The notes below the pieces were generated by a model. It ran no database searches and had not been told where the DNA came from. It saw only the letters and a program-made list of their open reading frames with translations. A stretch of 64,000 bases of DNA from Methylobacterium tardum (lineage in GTDB: Bacteria > Pseudomonadota > Alphaproteobacteria > Rhizobiales > Beijerinckiaceae): assembly GCF_023546765.1 (NCBI RefSeq), contig NZ_CP097484.1, positions 3,814,001 through 3,878,000 of the forward strand, given 5' to 3'. A program made the translations under genes and the position numbers. Shown in pieces: positions 1 to 10,538 of the stretch (position 1 is its first letter; every line of letters begins with the position of its first letter).

Positions 1-45
1 GCGGGGCCGATAGGGGCCCTGCGTCCGGCACGGATCCCCGTCAGC

Positions 46-231
46 ATGTCGTCGAACACCCTCGTCCTTCTCGCGTGCCTTGCCGTTGCGGTGGTGCTGT
101 TCCTCGGCCTCGCCAACATGATGCGGGGCGGCAGCGCCAATGTCTCGCAGAAGCTGATGCGCCTGCGCGTGCTGCTGCAGTTCGTGGCCATCCTGGTCAT
201 CATGGGCGTTGTCTGGTGGCGCTCGGCCTGA
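46..231 (+). CDS. Small twin-transmembrane (HIG1-like) protein
   Basis: A 61-residue inner-membrane protein with two hydrophobic segments (about residues 5-25 and 41-58) joined by a short basic loop (MMRGGSANVSQKLMRLRV). This is the layout of the alphaproteobacterial twin transmembrane or HIG1-domain proteins; mitochondrial relatives associate with cytochrome oxidase. The ATG start is the first in frame. No partner gene adjoins it in the window, and its left neighbour is outside the sequence. The family call rests on length, topology and the RLRVLLQ loop, so a generic small membrane protein remains possible. Confidence 0.75.
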   Translation: MSSNTLVLLACLAVAVVLFLGLANMMRGGSANVSQKLMRLRVLLQFVAILVIMGVVWWRSA

Positions 232-458
232 GGAGCTCGGATCGCTTCATCGCGCCCGTCCGGCCCGCACCGTCGCTCCGGACGTCGCAGGTGAGCCCGG
301 ACCCGCAGGGTGCGCGTGAGCCCGGCAACGCAGGGGTGTGACCACGCCGCCGCACATCGCGGGTTTCGCGCAGGCGGCGGATGAATTCGGCGCCTGAGCG
401 CGCAGGCCTCTGCTAGGTTCGGCCGAGCCACCCGCCAAGCCTACTCGGCCGAGACCGC

Positions 459-1088
459 ATGACCGCCCCTTCCCGTCTCTGTTTGATCGGCCTCATGACC
501 GGCGCGGCGATCCTGCCCGTCTCGGCCGCCGACCTGCCACCGGCGCTGCCGGCGGCCTACGCGGCGCCGGCCCAGCCGCTGAGCATCGTATCAGAGGTCC
601 GGATCGGCGGCTCGGTGCAGGATCCGGGCAGCGCCGAGGGCAAGCTCCCGGGATTCAGCAAGGCGAACGTCAACGGCGAGATCCTGTTCGCCAAGCCGCA
701 GATCAGCGCCGATCCGTTCTGGCAGGCCTTCGTGCCGCGGCCGACGGTGGGCGGCAGCTACAACACCGGCGGACGGACCAGCTACGCCTATCTCGGCGCC
801 ACCTGGACGCTCGAGATCTTCCCCGAGACGTTCAACCGCCGCATCTTCCTCGACGGCTTCTTCGGCGGCGTCGCCCATAACGGCTACACCGGTCCGAAGG
901 CGCAGACGCCCTACGGCTTCAACACGCTTGGCTGCTCGCCCATGTTCCGGGAGGCCGCGGCTCTGGGCTATCGCCTGACCGAGCACTGGAGCATCATGGC
1001 CACCGTCGAGCACATGTCGAACGCCGGCCTCTGCGCGAACAACCGCGGGCTGACCAATTTCGGCGGCAAGATCGGCTACACGTTCTGA
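459..1088 (+). CDS. Acyloxyacyl hydrolase (PagL-like lipid A deacylase)
   Basis: A 209-residue outer-membrane protein. Residues 1-23 form a signal peptide ending VSAA, followed by a Pro/Ala linker and then alternating beta-strand segments ending in the aromatic C-terminus GYTF expected of a beta-barrel. The stretch EHMSNAG near residue 184 matches the His-x-Ser active-site segment of PagL-type lipid A 3-O-deacylases. No Glu follows it at the place PagL uses its acid, so catalysis is inferred, not proven. The family removes an acyl chain from lipid A in the outer leaflet. The adenosyltransferase gene begins 13 bp downstream. Confidence 0.8.
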   Translation: MTAPSRLCLIGLMTGAAILPVSAADLPPALPAAYAAPAQPLSIVSEVRIGGSVQDPGSAEGKLPGFSKANVNGEILFAKPQISADPFWQAFVPRPTVGGSYNTGGRTSYAYLGATWTLEIFPETFNRRIFLDGFFGGVAHNGYTGPKAQTPYGFNTLGCSPMFREAAALGYRLTEHWSIMATVEHMSNAGLCANNRGLTNFGGKIGYTF

Positions 1089-1101
1089 GGCGCCCTACTC
1101 C

Positions 1102-1674
1102 TTGGTCAAGCTCAACCGCATCTACACGCGTACCGGCGACAAGGGCACCACGGCCCTGGCGGATGGGCAGCGCCGCTCGAAGGCGGACCTGCGGATCGAG
1201 ACTTACGGCACGGTCGACGAGACCAACGCCTGCATCGGGATGGCGCGCCTGCACAGCCAGGGGTCCCTCGATGCCATGCTGGGGGCGATCCAGAACGACC
1301 TGTTCGACCTCGGCGCCGACCTCGCGACGCCGCCGACCCCGGAGCCCCTCCCCTACGAGCCGCTGCGGATCGTCGCGAGCGAGGTCGAGCGCCTGGAGCG
1401 CGACATCGACGCGCTCAACGCGGCGATCCCGCCGCTGAAATCCTTCGTCCTGCCGGGCGGCACGCCGGCCGCCGCCGCGCTGCACCTCGCCCGCACCGTG
1501 TGCCGGCGCGCCGAGCGCCTCGCCGTGAGCCTCGCGGCCCGCGAGGACGAGACCGTCTCGCCCGAGGCTTTGCGCTACCTGAACCGGCTCTCGGACTTCC
1601 TGTTTGTGGCGAGCCGCGCGGCCAATTCGGACGGCGCGGACGACGTCCTGTGGGTGCCCGGCGCCAACCGCTGA
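1102..1674 (+). CDS. ATP:cob(I)alamin adenosyltransferase, PduO type
   Basis: A 190-residue cytoplasmic enzyme that transfers the adenosyl group of ATP to cob(I)alamin, giving coenzyme B12. The N-terminal ATP-binding signature IYTRTGDKGTTAL and the segment YGTVDETNA are typical of the PduO/MMAB family, and a C-terminal RRAERLAVSL helix is present. The start is a TTG at 1102 giving MVKLNRIYTRTGDKG, the usual family N-terminus; no ATG fits. Methylobacterium needs adenosylcobalamin for the mutases of the ethylmalonyl-CoA pathway, and its adenosyltransferase has been called MeaD. The downstream etf and hbd genes fit an acyl-CoA context, but that link is inference. Confidence 0.92.
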   Translation: MVKLNRIYTRTGDKGTTALADGQRRSKADLRIETYGTVDETNACIGMARLHSQGSLDAMLGAIQNDLFDLGADLATPPTPEPLPYEPLRIVASEVERLERDIDALNAAIPPLKSFVLPGGTPAAAALHLARTVCRRAERLAVSLAAREDETVSPEALRYLNRLSDFLFVASRAANSDGADDVLWVPGANR

Positions 1675-2319
1675 TCGCGGGTTCGCTCTAAGGATCCGAC
1701 CTCGGGCAGACCTCGATCCGCGCCCGATCGCATCGCGGCACAGGACACGACGGTGTCCCGGACCAGGGGGATCCCATTCATTCCCCGCATCCTGAGGTGC
1801 CGGAGCGCAGCGAAGGCCTCGAAGGAGGCCTCCAGAGATCGCGGCGCTTTCTGGAGCCCTCCTTCGGGGCCCGCTTCGCGGTCACCTCAGGATGAGGGGA
1901 AGGATTGGACGGCCGTTCTCTGAGGAGGCCTGCTGCTTGGCGCAACGCGCTCTGGCACGGCTCTAGGCAGAGCACCTGATCTCTGATCGGCTGTGGAGCC
2001 GACCCGCCATCCTTCCAAGGCGTCGAAAGCGGGACCGCAATCCAGAGCCGCCGTGGCCCTCCGCCGGCCCTCGGGTCCTGATCGAATTCGCGGCCTCCTC
2101 CTCACAGCTGGAACGAGGCGGTCACTGACTCCGGGCGACCCACGCTTCCGTTTGGTCAGGCCCGGCACCCGAGGGCCGCCGCCGCGCCGCGTTGACAAGG
2201 CGGAAATGTGGCCGTTACGGTCCGCGCGCTTTGCGTGCCCTCGCCACGCCGCGCCTTCGGCGCCGGTCGGAGAGTCTTGCACGACGAAAAGAATCCTCCG
2301 GGGAAGGATCGTGACCGCC
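1675..2319. other. 645-bp intergenic region before etfB
   Basis: No convincing gene lies here; the reading frames crossing it are GC-driven. It contains the dispersed palindromic element annotated at 1788-1894. The last bases before etfB hold a good ribosome binding site (GGGAAGGA, about 2301-2308). The frame that reads into etfB from 1993 lacks family similarity in its first 109 residues and is not the start. Confidence 0.6.
1788..1894. repeat. Dispersed palindromic element
   Basis: A perfect 12-bp inverted repeat, CATCCTGAGGTG at 1788-1799 and its complement at 1883-1894, flanks an imperfect internal palindrome (CTCCAGAG... and ...CTGGAG, with CCTTCGGGG and CGAAGG segments). The whole unit is about 107 bp. 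Similar CATCCTGAGGTG palindromes are scattered in intergenic DNA of rhizobial-group genomes, so this is probably a non-coding repeat family able to fold into a long hairpin. Confidence 0.7.
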
Positions 2320-3069
<750 letters not shown>

Positions 3070-3138
3070 TTCGCATCGCGGGGCTCCCGGCCGCCGGTCG
3101 AGCCTCGCGTCACCCCACTCGAAGGCTCTCGGACGATC

Positions 3139-4092
3139 ATGACGACACTCCTCTTCGTCGAGCACGGCAACGGACAGATCAAGGACGGCACGCTCAAGGC
3201 CCTCACCGCCGCCAAGCAGATCGGCGCACCGATCCACGCCCTCGTGCTCGGCAGCGGCGCCAAGGCCGTGGCCGAGGCGGCGGCCAAGCTCGACGGCGTC
3301 GAGAAGGTGCTGGTCGCCGAGGATGGCGCCTACGACCACGACCTCGCCGAGCCCGTCGGGGCGCTGATCGCGTCGATCGCCGGCCCCTATGACGTCATCA
3401 TCGCGTCGGCCTCCACGACCGGCAAGAACGTGCTGCCGCGCGTGGCCGCCCTGCTCGACGTCGCGCAGGTCTCCGACATCATCAAGGTGGTCTCGCCCGA
3501 CACGTTCGAGCGTCCGATCTACGCCGGCAACGCCATCCAGACCGTGCAGACGCCCGGCGGCAAGACCGTGATCACCGTGCGCACGGCGGCGTTCAAGGCC
3601 GCGGAAGAGGGCGGCGCCGCCGCTTCCATCGAGGCCGTCTCGGCGGCCGCGCCCGAGGCCGGCGGCTCGACCTTCAAGGGCGAGGAGATCGCCAAGTCGG
3701 ACCGTCCGGAGCTGGCCTCGGCGCGGATCATCGTGTCGGGCGGACGCTCGCTCGGTTCGTCGGAGAAGTTCCACGAGCTGATCGAGCCGCTGGCGGACAC
3801 GCTCGGGGCGGCAGTGGGCGCCTCGCGCGCCGCGGTCGACGCGGGCTACGCGCCGAACGACTGGCAGGTGGGCCAGACCGGCAAGGTGGTGGCGCCGGAC
3901 CTCTACGTGGCGGTCGGCATCTCCGGGGCGATCCAGCATCTCGCCGGGATGAAGGATTCCAAGGTCATCGTCGCGATCAACAAGGACGAGGACGCGCCGA
4001 TCTTTCAGGTGGCGGATTACGGCCTCGTCGGCGACCTTTTCCAGGTTGTTCCGGAGCTGCAATCCGAGATCGGCAAGGCCAAGGGCCAGTAG
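3139..4092 (+). CDS. etfA: Electron transfer flavoprotein subunit alpha
   Basis: A 317-residue protein with an N-terminal alpha/beta domain (about 1-190) and a C-terminal FAD-binding domain. The C-terminal part holds the family landmarks [36 protein letters not shown] and [13 protein letters not shown], which bind FAD. It forms the heterodimer with EtfB encoded just upstream and probably shares its transcript. Length and domain order are standard. Confidence 0.97.
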   Translation: MTTLLFVEHGNGQIKDGTLKALTAAKQIGAPIHALVLGSGAKAVAEAAAKLDGVEKVLVAEDGAYDHDLAEPVGALIASIAGPYDVIIASASTTGKNVLPRVAALLDVAQVSDIIKVVSPDTFERPIYAGNAIQTVQTPGGKTVITVRTAAFKAAEEGGAAASIEAVSAAAPEAGGSTFKGEEIAKSDRPELASARIIVSGGRSLGSSEKFHELIEPLADTLGAAVGASRAAVDAGYAPNDWQVGQTGKVVAPDLYVAVGISGAIQHLAGMKDSKVIVAINKDEDAPIFQVADYGLVGDLFQVVPELQSEIGKAKGQ

Positions 4093-4275
4093 CGGCGGGG
4101 TTTTCGCGTCGCCGACGCGGCATGGGCATTGTTGCCGCGTGCGACGTCGCGGGTTTCTTCCGCGCCGGTGATTGGTCTAGAAGACGGCGAGCGCGGGACC
4201 TCGCCGTCGCGTCGGCGCAGTTCGTTGAACCGGCGGCCGTGCATCGGCATCCGCATTAGGGGCACAGGTCGGCAG

Positions 4276-5157
4276 ATGGACATGGAGATCAAGCGGGTCG
4301 GCATCATCGGCGCGGGCCAGATGGGCAGTGGCATCGCGCAGGTCTGCGCCGCGGCCGGTCTCGACGTCCTGCTGAACGACCGCGATCCGAACCGCCTTGA
4401 GAACGGCCTCGGCGTGATCGAGGGCAGCCTCGCCCGCCTCGTCTCCAAGGGCAGCCTCACGGAAGGCGACAGCCGCGAGGCCCGCGCCCGCATCCAACCG
4501 GCGCGGGATTTCGATGCGCTGGGCCCCTGCGATCTGGTGATCGAGGCCGCGACCGAGAACGAGGCGACGAAGCGCGAGATCTTCAGCACGCTGTGTTCGT
4601 CGCTGCGGCCGGAGACGCTGGTCGCGACCAACACCTCGTCCATCTCGATCACCCGGCTGGCCGCAGCCACCGACCGGCCCGAGAAGTTCATCGGCATCCA
4701 CTTCATGAACCCGGTGCCGGTGATGCAGCTCGCCGAGCTGATCCGCGGCATCGCCACCGAGGACACGACCTACGAGGCGGCCAAGGTCTTCATCGCCAAG
4801 CTCGGCAAGACCTCGACCATGTCGGAGGATTTCCCGGCCTTCATCGTCAACCGCATCCTGCTGCCGATGATCAACGAGGCGATCTACACGCTCTACGAGG
4901 GCGTCGGGTCGGTCGAGTCGATCGACACGGCCATGAAGCTCGGTGCGAACCACCCGATGGGTCCGCTGCAGCTCGCGGATTTCATTGGCCTCGATACCTG
5001 CCTGTCGGTGATGCAGGTGCTCTACGAGGGCCTGGCGGATTCGAAGTACCGCCCCTGCCCGCTCCTCGTGAAGTACGTCGAGGCCGGCTGGCTCGGACGC
5101 AAGGCCAAGCGCGGCTTCTACGATTACCGCGGCCCGACGCCGATCCCGACCCGCTGA
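4276..5157 (+). CDS. hbd: 3-hydroxybutyryl-CoA dehydrogenase
   Basis: A 293-residue NAD(P)-dependent enzyme interconverting 3-hydroxybutyryl-CoA and acetoacetyl-CoA. The N-terminal Rossmann motif is GAGQMGSG. Catalytic segments NTSSISIT (Ser), IGIHFMNPVPVM (His) and FIVNRILLPMINEA (Asn) appear in order. The ATG at 4276 is chosen because MDMEIKRVGIIGAG is the family N-terminus; an upstream in-frame ATG at 4129 would add 49 unconserved residues. It lies 183 bp after etfA on the same strand, consistent with PHB or C4-CoA metabolism. A palindromic terminator follows 10 bp after the stop. Confidence 0.95.
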   Translation: MDMEIKRVGIIGAGQMGSGIAQVCAAAGLDVLLNDRDPNRLENGLGVIEGSLARLVSKGSLTEGDSREARARIQPARDFDALGPCDLVIEAATENEATKREIFSTLCSSLRPETLVATNTSSISITRLAAATDRPEKFIGIHFMNPVPVMQLAELIRGIATEDTTYEAAKVFIAKLGKTSTMSEDFPAFIVNRILLPMINEAIYTLYEGVGSVESIDTAMKLGANHPMGPLQLADFIGLDTCLSVMQVLYEGLADSKYRPCPLLVKYVEAGWLGRKAKRGFYDYRGPTPIPTR

Positions 5158-5167
5158 AACCCGCGAT

Positions 5168-5189
5168 GAGGCGGCGCGCGCGCCGCCTC
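5168..5189. terminator. Palindromic terminator between convergent genes
   Basis: A perfect 22-bp palindrome, GAGGCGGCGCG followed by CGCGCCGCCTC, sits between the stop of hbd (plus strand) and the stop of the next gene (minus strand). The position and stem strength suit a bidirectional terminator. There is no clean T-run, which is common in high-GC genomes. Confidence 0.65.
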
Positions 5190-5200
5190 GGCTTCCGGTC

Positions 5201-5512
5201 TTACTTCGCCGCGCCGCCATTCGCGCCCGGCTGAGCCGGCTGCGGGTACGACGGGTTTCCGCCCGGAACCCCGGTGCTGTTCGACGGCGACGCGCCGTTC
5301 GACTGGCCGTTGACCGAGCCGGTCACCTCGCGCCGCGACGCATCCTGGCTCTGGCTGGCGTAGTCCTTGGGCGAATTCGACCCGTTCCATGTCAGCAGCC
5401 CGACCGTGGCGATCGCCAGGAGGACGAGGCTCGCCACCAGCACCCAAAGCACGGGCTTGCCGCGCTCACCCTGCCGGCTCTCCTGCTGGTTCAATTTCTC
5501 GACCATCTGCAC
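5201..5512 (-). CDS. Single-pass membrane protein of unknown function
   Basis: A 103-residue protein with a short polar N-terminus, one transmembrane helix at about residues 21-41 (VLWVLVASLVLLAIATVGLL), and a low-complexity tail rich in Ser, Asn, Gly and Pro. The predicted topology places the tail in the periplasm. No enzymatic motif is visible. It converges with hbd across the palindrome at 5168-5189 and stands alone as a transcription unit. Confidence 0.7.
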   Translation of the reverse strand: MQMVEKLNQQESRQGERGKPVLWVLVASLVLLAIATVGLLTWNGSNSPKDYASQSQDASRREVTGSVNGQSNGASPSNSTGVPGGNPSYPQPAQPGANGGAAK

Positions 5513-5617
5513 AATCCTCGTCGGCAGGACGCAACACGCCGGACGGCGGTCTGCGACACGTTTCCGTTACCGGCCGCCAACGCGGTGCCGACGAGGCGGG
5601 TTCCTGTGCTCGGGCCG

Positions 5618-6631
5618 TCAGCGGCCCGTCGTCAGCAGGATCTTGCCGAGATGGGCGCTCGATTCCATCAGCTCGTGCGCCTGTTGGGCCTGTTCCAGCG
5701 GGAAGGTCGCGTGCGTGACGGTGCGGATCCGGCCTGCATCGAGCTCCGGCCAGACGTCCTTGCGCAGGCCTTCGGCGATGGCGGCCTTGTCGGCCTTGGG
5801 GCGCGGGCGCAGCGTCGAGCCGGTGAAGGTCAGGCGGTTGCGCATGATCGGCGTGATGTTCAGGCCATCGACCTTGTAGCCGCCCATCAGGGCGATCATC
5901 ACCAAGCGACCGTCCGGTGCCAGGGATTTCAGGTTTCGCGGCAGATAGCTCGCCCCGATCATGTCGAGGATGACGTCGACACCGCGTCCGTCGGTCAGGC
6001 GCTTCACCTCCTCGGCGAAGTCCGCCTGCTTGTAGTCGATGGCGGCATCCGCGCCGAGTTCCTCGCAGAACCGGCACTTCTCCGCCGAGCCCGCGGTGGC
6101 GAAAACCCGGGCGCCGACATGCTTGGCGATCTGAATCGCGGTGGCACCGATGCCGCTCGAGCCGCCATGGACCAGGAAGCTCTCGCCCCGGGCGAGGCGA
6201 CCGCGCTGCACGACGTTTGAGTACACCGTGAAGAAGGTCTCCGGCAGGCCGCCGGCGTCGACCAGCGAGACCGCCTTCGGCCGCGGCAGGCAGTGGCCGG
6301 CTTCCGCCACCGCGAATTCCGCGTAGCCGCCGCTGATGACGAGGGCGCAGACTTCGTCGCCCGGTGCCAGGCCGGTGACGCCCTCCCCGAGTGCGATCAC
6401 GCGGCCGGCGACTTCCAGGCCGGGGGTCTCGGTTGCGCCCGGAGGCGGTGGGTAGACGCCGGCCCGCTGGGCAACGTCCGGCCGGTTCACCCCGGCGGCG
6501 ACGACCTCGATCAGCACCTGGCCCGCGCCCGGGCGCGGCACCGGGGCGGTCTCGACGGCGATCACCTCCGGCCCGCCGGAACCCGTGAAGCGGATCTGGC
6601 GCATGGTCTCGGGCAGGTCGGGGCTGGCCAT
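5618..6631 (-). CDS. NAD(P)H-dependent quinone oxidoreductase (zinc-free MDR family)
   Basis: A 337-residue member of the medium-chain dehydrogenase/reductase family, subgroup of quinone oxidoreductases resembling human TP53I3/PIG3. The N-terminal GroES-like domain includes the segment GVNRPDVAQRAGVYPPPPG. The NADPH Rossmann motif is VHGGSSGIGATAIQIAKHVG. The structural and catalytic zinc cysteines of alcohol dehydrogenases are absent. The start at 6631 (MASPDLPETMRQIRF) is favoured by a GGAGAGGA site; the alternative ATG at 6604 lacks one. A longer open frame to 7441 runs antisense into the next gene and is not real. Confidence 0.93.
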   Translation of the reverse strand: MASPDLPETMRQIRFTGSGGPEVIAVETAPVPRPGAGQVLIEVVAAGVNRPDVAQRAGVYPPPPGATETPGLEVAGRVIALGEGVTGLAPGDEVCALVISGGYAEFAVAEAGHCLPRPKAVSLVDAGGLPETFFTVYSNVVQRGRLARGESFLVHGGSSGIGATAIQIAKHVGARVFATAGSAEKCRFCEELGADAAIDYKQADFAEEVKRLTDGRGVDVILDMIGASYLPRNLKSLAPDGRLVMIALMGGYKVDGLNITPIMRNRLTFTGSTLRPRPKADKAAIAEGLRKDVWPELDAGRIRTVTHATFPLEQAQQAHELMESSAHLGKILLTTGR

Positions 6632-6756
6632 CGATGAATCCTCTCCGGCGCGGGGTCTCGGGCCGGGTCCACGGCACCGCGCTCGGGCTCTAGTTGCGGC
6701 ATCGACCGCGCTTGGCAAGCGGCGGCGCCAACCGGCTCCGCCGCGGGGCCGGGTTC

Positions 6757-7998
6757 CTACCGCGCGGCAGCCTTCACGGCGGCGGGGATCTCGATCTGTC
6801 CCTGCGCGAGGCTCTTCGGCCAGATCGCCACCTGCTTGCCGTTCTGCCATTGCGCCATCAGACCGGTGATGAAGCCCTGGCCGTATCGGATCGAGTGGGT
6901 GAACGGGTCGTCCTTGCCGTAAAACTGCGTCCGCCCGACGGTGCCGACCCAGTCGGTTGTCTCCAGGGCCTCCACGAGCTTGTCGGCCTCCGTGGTGCCC
7001 GCGCGCTTCACGGCATCGGCCGCGTAATAGACCTGATCGTAGGCCATGTAGCCGGCGTAGGACGGATCGCTTCCGAAACGCTTCTTGAACGCGTCGCTGA
7101 ACGCCATCGACTTGTCGGTGATCGCCGCCCCCGGCACCGCGATGCTCTGGAAGATCACGCCCTGGGTGGCGCCGTTGGTGTTGGCCCAGAAGGTCGAGGA
7201 GGTCGCCTGCGAGTTCATGCCGGTCATGGCCAGCGGCACCTGCTGGTTCTGCCATTGCACGGTCGGCTGCACGCCGACATGCGAGATGCCGGTGACGATC
7301 AGGTCGGGCTTGGCCGCCTCGATCTTGTTGTAGATCGGCGTGAAGTCGCCCGTGTCGGGCGAGAAGCGAATGTGGTCGGCGACCTTCACGCCGATCTCGG
7401 GCAGGCATTTCTCGTAGCCGACATCGAGCGGCCGGGTCCAAGCCGCATCCTCGCTCATGATCGCGGCCGTCTTCACCTTCATCAGGTCGATCAGCATGTC
7501 CTTGGTCGAGTCGCAGATCGACTGCGCCAGGGCTGCCGACGTCAGGTAGCCGTGGAAGGTGTACTTGTTGCGCGCGTAGTCCTTGTGGACCGCAAGGCTG
7601 ATCTCGTTCGAGGCCGCGCCGGGCGTGATCATCGGCGTCTTGAGCCGGGCCGCCCAGGGCATCAGGGCCAGCACCACCTCCGAGATGTAGCTGGCGATGA
7701 CGAGGTTGACCTTGTCCTCAGAGACCGCCCGCTGGAAGGCGCGGACCGCGTCGGACGCGGAGGACTTGTCGTCGTAGGTGACGACCTGGATCTGGCGGCC
7801 GTCGATCCCGCCCTTGGCGTTGATCTCGTCGGCGGCGAGCTGCACCGCCTGCGGGATCGAGGCCCCGACCACGGATTGCGCCTCGGCGATCACCCCGATC
7901 TTGATCGGGTCGGCGGCCCGCGCCGGCTCCGTGGTCACCAGCCCGGCCACTGCAAGCAGGGCCAGCGCCCGGCGGGATACGCTCCGATCGATCGCCAT
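6757..7998 (-). CDS. ABC transporter substrate-binding protein (branched-chain amino acid type)
   Basis: A 413-residue periplasmic protein of the Leu/Ile/Val-binding (type I) family. A cleavable signal peptide (residues 1-28, ending ARA-ADP) is followed by IKIGVIAEAQSVVGASIP and the helix AVQLAADEINAKGGIDGR, both typical. The ATG at 7998 is preceded by a strong AGGAGGA site. No permease or ATPase genes adjoin it, so it is an orphan binding protein and its ligand cannot be read from context. It is separated by 125 bp from the oxidoreductase gene and may share its transcript. Confidence 0.9.
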   Translation of the reverse strand: MAIDRSVSRRALALLAVAGLVTTEPARAADPIKIGVIAEAQSVVGASIPQAVQLAADEINAKGGIDGRQIQVVTYDDKSSASDAVRAFQRAVSEDKVNLVIASYISEVVLALMPWAARLKTPMITPGAASNEISLAVHKDYARNKYTFHGYLTSAALAQSICDSTKDMLIDLMKVKTAAIMSEDAAWTRPLDVGYEKCLPEIGVKVADHIRFSPDTGDFTPIYNKIEAAKPDLIVTGISHVGVQPTVQWQNQQVPLAMTGMNSQATSSTFWANTNGATQGVIFQSIAVPGAAITDKSMAFSDAFKKRFGSDPSYAGYMAYDQVYYAADAVKRAGTTEADKLVEALETTDWVGTVGRTQFYGKDDPFTHSIRYGQGFITGLMAQWQNGKQVAIWPKSLAQGQIEIPAAVKAAAR

Positions 7999-8499
7999 GG
8001 ATTTCCTCCTGCGCACCGTGCAGCTTTTGCCGCCGCATCGGCTTGACGGTCGGAGTGTGCAACACCTCGCCGGATGAATACAATGTGCAGCTGTGATCAA
8101 TGGACGGCGAATGTTGGTCAATCGCCGGGCTCGGCGGGGTAGAGCCGCGGACGAGCCCGGAATTCAGAAGCGGCGCCGGCGCCCAGACCTGGCATGTCGA
8201 CGGACCTGCAGCCCCGCCTTCCGCTGCGCGGGCCCAGGACGACGTGGGTCGCACCCTCAGCCGATCGCGCCGGCACGAGTCACTAGGGTCTCCGGCCGAG
8301 ATCGAAGCGGTGGGATCGTAGCGGCCGCGTATTGCGCTTGGGATCCCGTTGCCATACCGCATCCGGGGTGATCTCGGCCCCTCTTGCCAGCTCTCCGAGC
8401 CGCTCCGCCGCGGATTGTAACCTGCCGCCCGGGGGGACGGCGCCGCAGGGCCCTTTCGAGCCTCTGCCTTCGACAGAGACGTTCGGGACACCGATCATC
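7999..8499. other. 501-bp region between divergent genes
   Basis: This stretch separates the minus-strand binding-protein gene from the plus-strand kaiC operon and should hold both promoters. Open frames crossing it have no recognisable similarity. No palindrome or consensus promoter stands out with confidence. The kaiC frame is open back to 8332, so an earlier start for that gene cannot be excluded. Confidence 0.5.
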
Positions 8500-10200
8500 G
8501 TGACTGACCAGATAGCTGCCCCGAAGATGCTGACGGCCCTCGCCAAGTCGCCCACCGGCATCGCGGGCTTCGACGATCTGACCTTTGGCGGCCTTCCGGC
8601 GGGGCGCCCATCCCTGATCTGCGGCGCCGCGGGCTGCGGCAAGACGCTGTTCGCCACCACGTTCCTGGTCAACGGCGCGACCCAGTTCGACGAGCCGGGC
8701 GTGTTCATGAGCTTCGAGGAGCGGGCTGAGGATCTGGCCGCCAATGTCGCCTCCCTCGGCTACGATCTCGACGGGCTCGTCGCCGCAGGCAAGCTCGCCA
8801 TCGACCACGTGCGCGTCGAGCGCAGCGAGATCGAGGAGACCGGCGAGTACGACCTGGAGGGCCTGTTCATCCGCCTCGGCTTCGCGGTGGACAGCATCGG
8901 CGCCAAGCGCGTCGTGCTCGACACGATCGAGACCCTGTTTGCGGGTTTCACCGACCCATCGCTGCTGCGCGCGGAGCTGCGGCGCCTGTTCGGCTGGATC
9001 AAGGATCGCGGCCTGACGGCGATCATCACCGGCGAGCGCGGCGAAGGGCAGCTCACCCGGCAGGGGCTGGAAGAATACGTCTCGGATTGTGTGGTGCTGC
9101 TCGACAACCGCGTCGAGGACCAGATCACCACACGCCGTCTCCGGGTGGTCAAATATCGCGGTTCGGCTCACGGCACCAACGAATACCCGTTCCTCATCGA
9201 CCACGCGGGCATCAGCGTCCTGCCGGTCACGTCAGCGGATCTCGACTACGAGGTGCCGGGCGGGATCATCTCGTCAGGCATCGCCGGTCTGGATGCCATG
9301 CTCGGCCCGGGCGGCTTCTATCGCGGCTCCAGCATCCTGATCTCGGGTGAGGCCGGCACGGGCAAGACCATGCTGACCGCCTCGGTCATCGATGCCGCGT
9401 GCCGGCGTGGCGAGCGCTGCATGGCCTTCGCGTTTGAGGAGAGCAGCGCGCAGATCGTGCGCAACGCGCGCTCGATCGGGCTCGATCTCGCCGGGCACGT
9501 CGCGGGCGGGCTGCTGCGCTTCGAGGCCGCCCGCCCGAGCCTGTTCGGGCTGGAGACGCACCTCGCCCGCATGCACCGCGACCTCGACCAGTTCCGCCCG
9601 GACGTGGTCGTGATCGATCCGATCTCCGCCCTGCGCGGCTCGACGAGCGAATTACAGGCGACGCTCCTCCGGATGATCGACCTGATCAAGACCCGGGGCA
9701 TCACGGCGGTGTTCACCACCCTGCGTGGCGACGGTTCACTCGTGCAGGAGAACGATCTCGGCGTGTCCTCGCTGATGGATGCGTGGGTCAAGCTCCAGAA
9801 CATGGAGGCCAACGGCGAACGGACACGCACGCTCTATGTCATAAAAGCGCGCGGCATGAGCCACTCGAACCAAGTTCGGGAGTTTCTCATGTCATCGAAC
9901 GGGATCCGGCTGGTCGATGCCTATATCGGTCCGGCGGGCGTCCTGACCGGTACGGCCCGGATGGTGCAAGAGGCGCGTGAGATGGCGGAGACGCAGCGGC
10001 GCCTGCATGAGACCGAGCGAAGAATCCGCGAGGTCGCGCGTCGACGATCGGCGATCGAGCGGCAGATGGAGGAACTCCGCGCCAGCCTGGAGGCCACCGA
10101 GGACGAGGAGGAACATCTTCGTGTGGAGGACGGGCTGCGCGAGGCTGACCGCGCGAAGGAACGGCAGGAGCTGACCGCACGACGGAGTGCTGCGGAATGA
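8500..10200 (+). CDS. kaiC: KaiC-like double ATPase
   Basis: About 566 residues with two RecA-type domains as in KaiC. Domain CI has Walker A GAAGCGKT (near residue 42) and catalytic glutamates in FMSFEE. Domain CII has GEAGTGKT (near 282) and glutamates in FAFEE. The CII segment GVSSLMD aligns with the Ser431-Thr432 autophosphorylation site of cyanobacterial KaiC, here Ser-Ser. A charged coiled-coil tail (about 485-565) follows. The GTG at 8500 is the chosen start; ATG at 8527 is possible. The stop overlaps kaiB by 4 bp (ATGA). Without KaiA, such bacterial KaiBC systems are thought to act in timing or stress signalling; this is inference here. Confidence 0.9.
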   Translation: MTDQIAAPKMLTALAKSPTGIAGFDDLTFGGLPAGRPSLICGAAGCGKTLFATTFLVNGATQFDEPGVFMSFEERAEDLAANVASLGYDLDGLVAAGKLAIDHVRVERSEIEETGEYDLEGLFIRLGFAVDSIGAKRVVLDTIETLFAGFTDPSLLRAELRRLFGWIKDRGLTAIITGERGEGQLTRQGLEEYVSDCVVLLDNRVEDQITTRRLRVVKYRGSAHGTNEYPFLIDHAGISVLPVTSADLDYEVPGGIISSGIAGLDAMLGPGGFYRGSSILISGEAGTGKTMLTASVIDAACRRGERCMAFAFEESSAQIVRNARSIGLDLAGHVAGGLLRFEAARPSLFGLETHLARMHRDLDQFRPDVVVIDPISALRGSTSELQATLLRMIDLIKTRGITAVFTTLRGDGSLVQENDLGVSSLMDAWVKLQNMEANGERTRTLYVIKARGMSHSNQVREFLMSSNGIRLVDAYIGPAGVLTGTARMVQEAREMAETQRRLHETERRIREVARRRSAIERQMEELRASLEATEDEEEHLRVEDGLREADRAKERQELTARRSAAE

Positions 10201-10538
10201 ACGACACGACCTCGGAAGATCCGGTTCCGGAGACTGATCCCGACCGCGATCCGAACCATTATCACCTGCGCCTCTACGTCGCCGGTCAGACCACGAAGTC
10301 GCTTGCCGCGATGACCAATCTCAAACGCTTCTGCGAGGAGCATCTGGCGGGCCGCTACGACATCGAGGTCGCCGACCTCATGAAGAATCCGCAGCTCGCC
10401 GCGGGCGATCAGATTCTCGCGATCCCGACCCTGGTGCGCCGGCTGCCCTCTCCGCTGAAGCGGATCATCGGCGACCTGTCGAACACCGAGAAGGTTCTGG
10501 TCGGTCTGGACATCCGTCCGAGGGCGGACCAGCCTTGA
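10197..10538 (+). CDS. kaiB: KaiB family protein, first copy
   Basis: A 113-residue protein with a charged N-terminal extension and a thioredoxin-like KaiB fold. The family signature is clear: [10 protein letters not shown], then [26 protein letters not shown] and KRIIGDLS. In cyanobacteria KaiB binds the CI ring of KaiC. Start overlaps the kaiC stop (ATGA) and its own stop overlaps the start of the second copy, so translation is very likely coupled. Confidence 0.93.
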   Translation: MNDTTSEDPVPETDPDRDPNHYHLRLYVAGQTTKSLAAMTNLKRFCEEHLAGRYDIEVADLMKNPQLAAGDQILAIPTLVRRLPSPLKRIIGDLSNTEKVLVGLDIRPRADQP

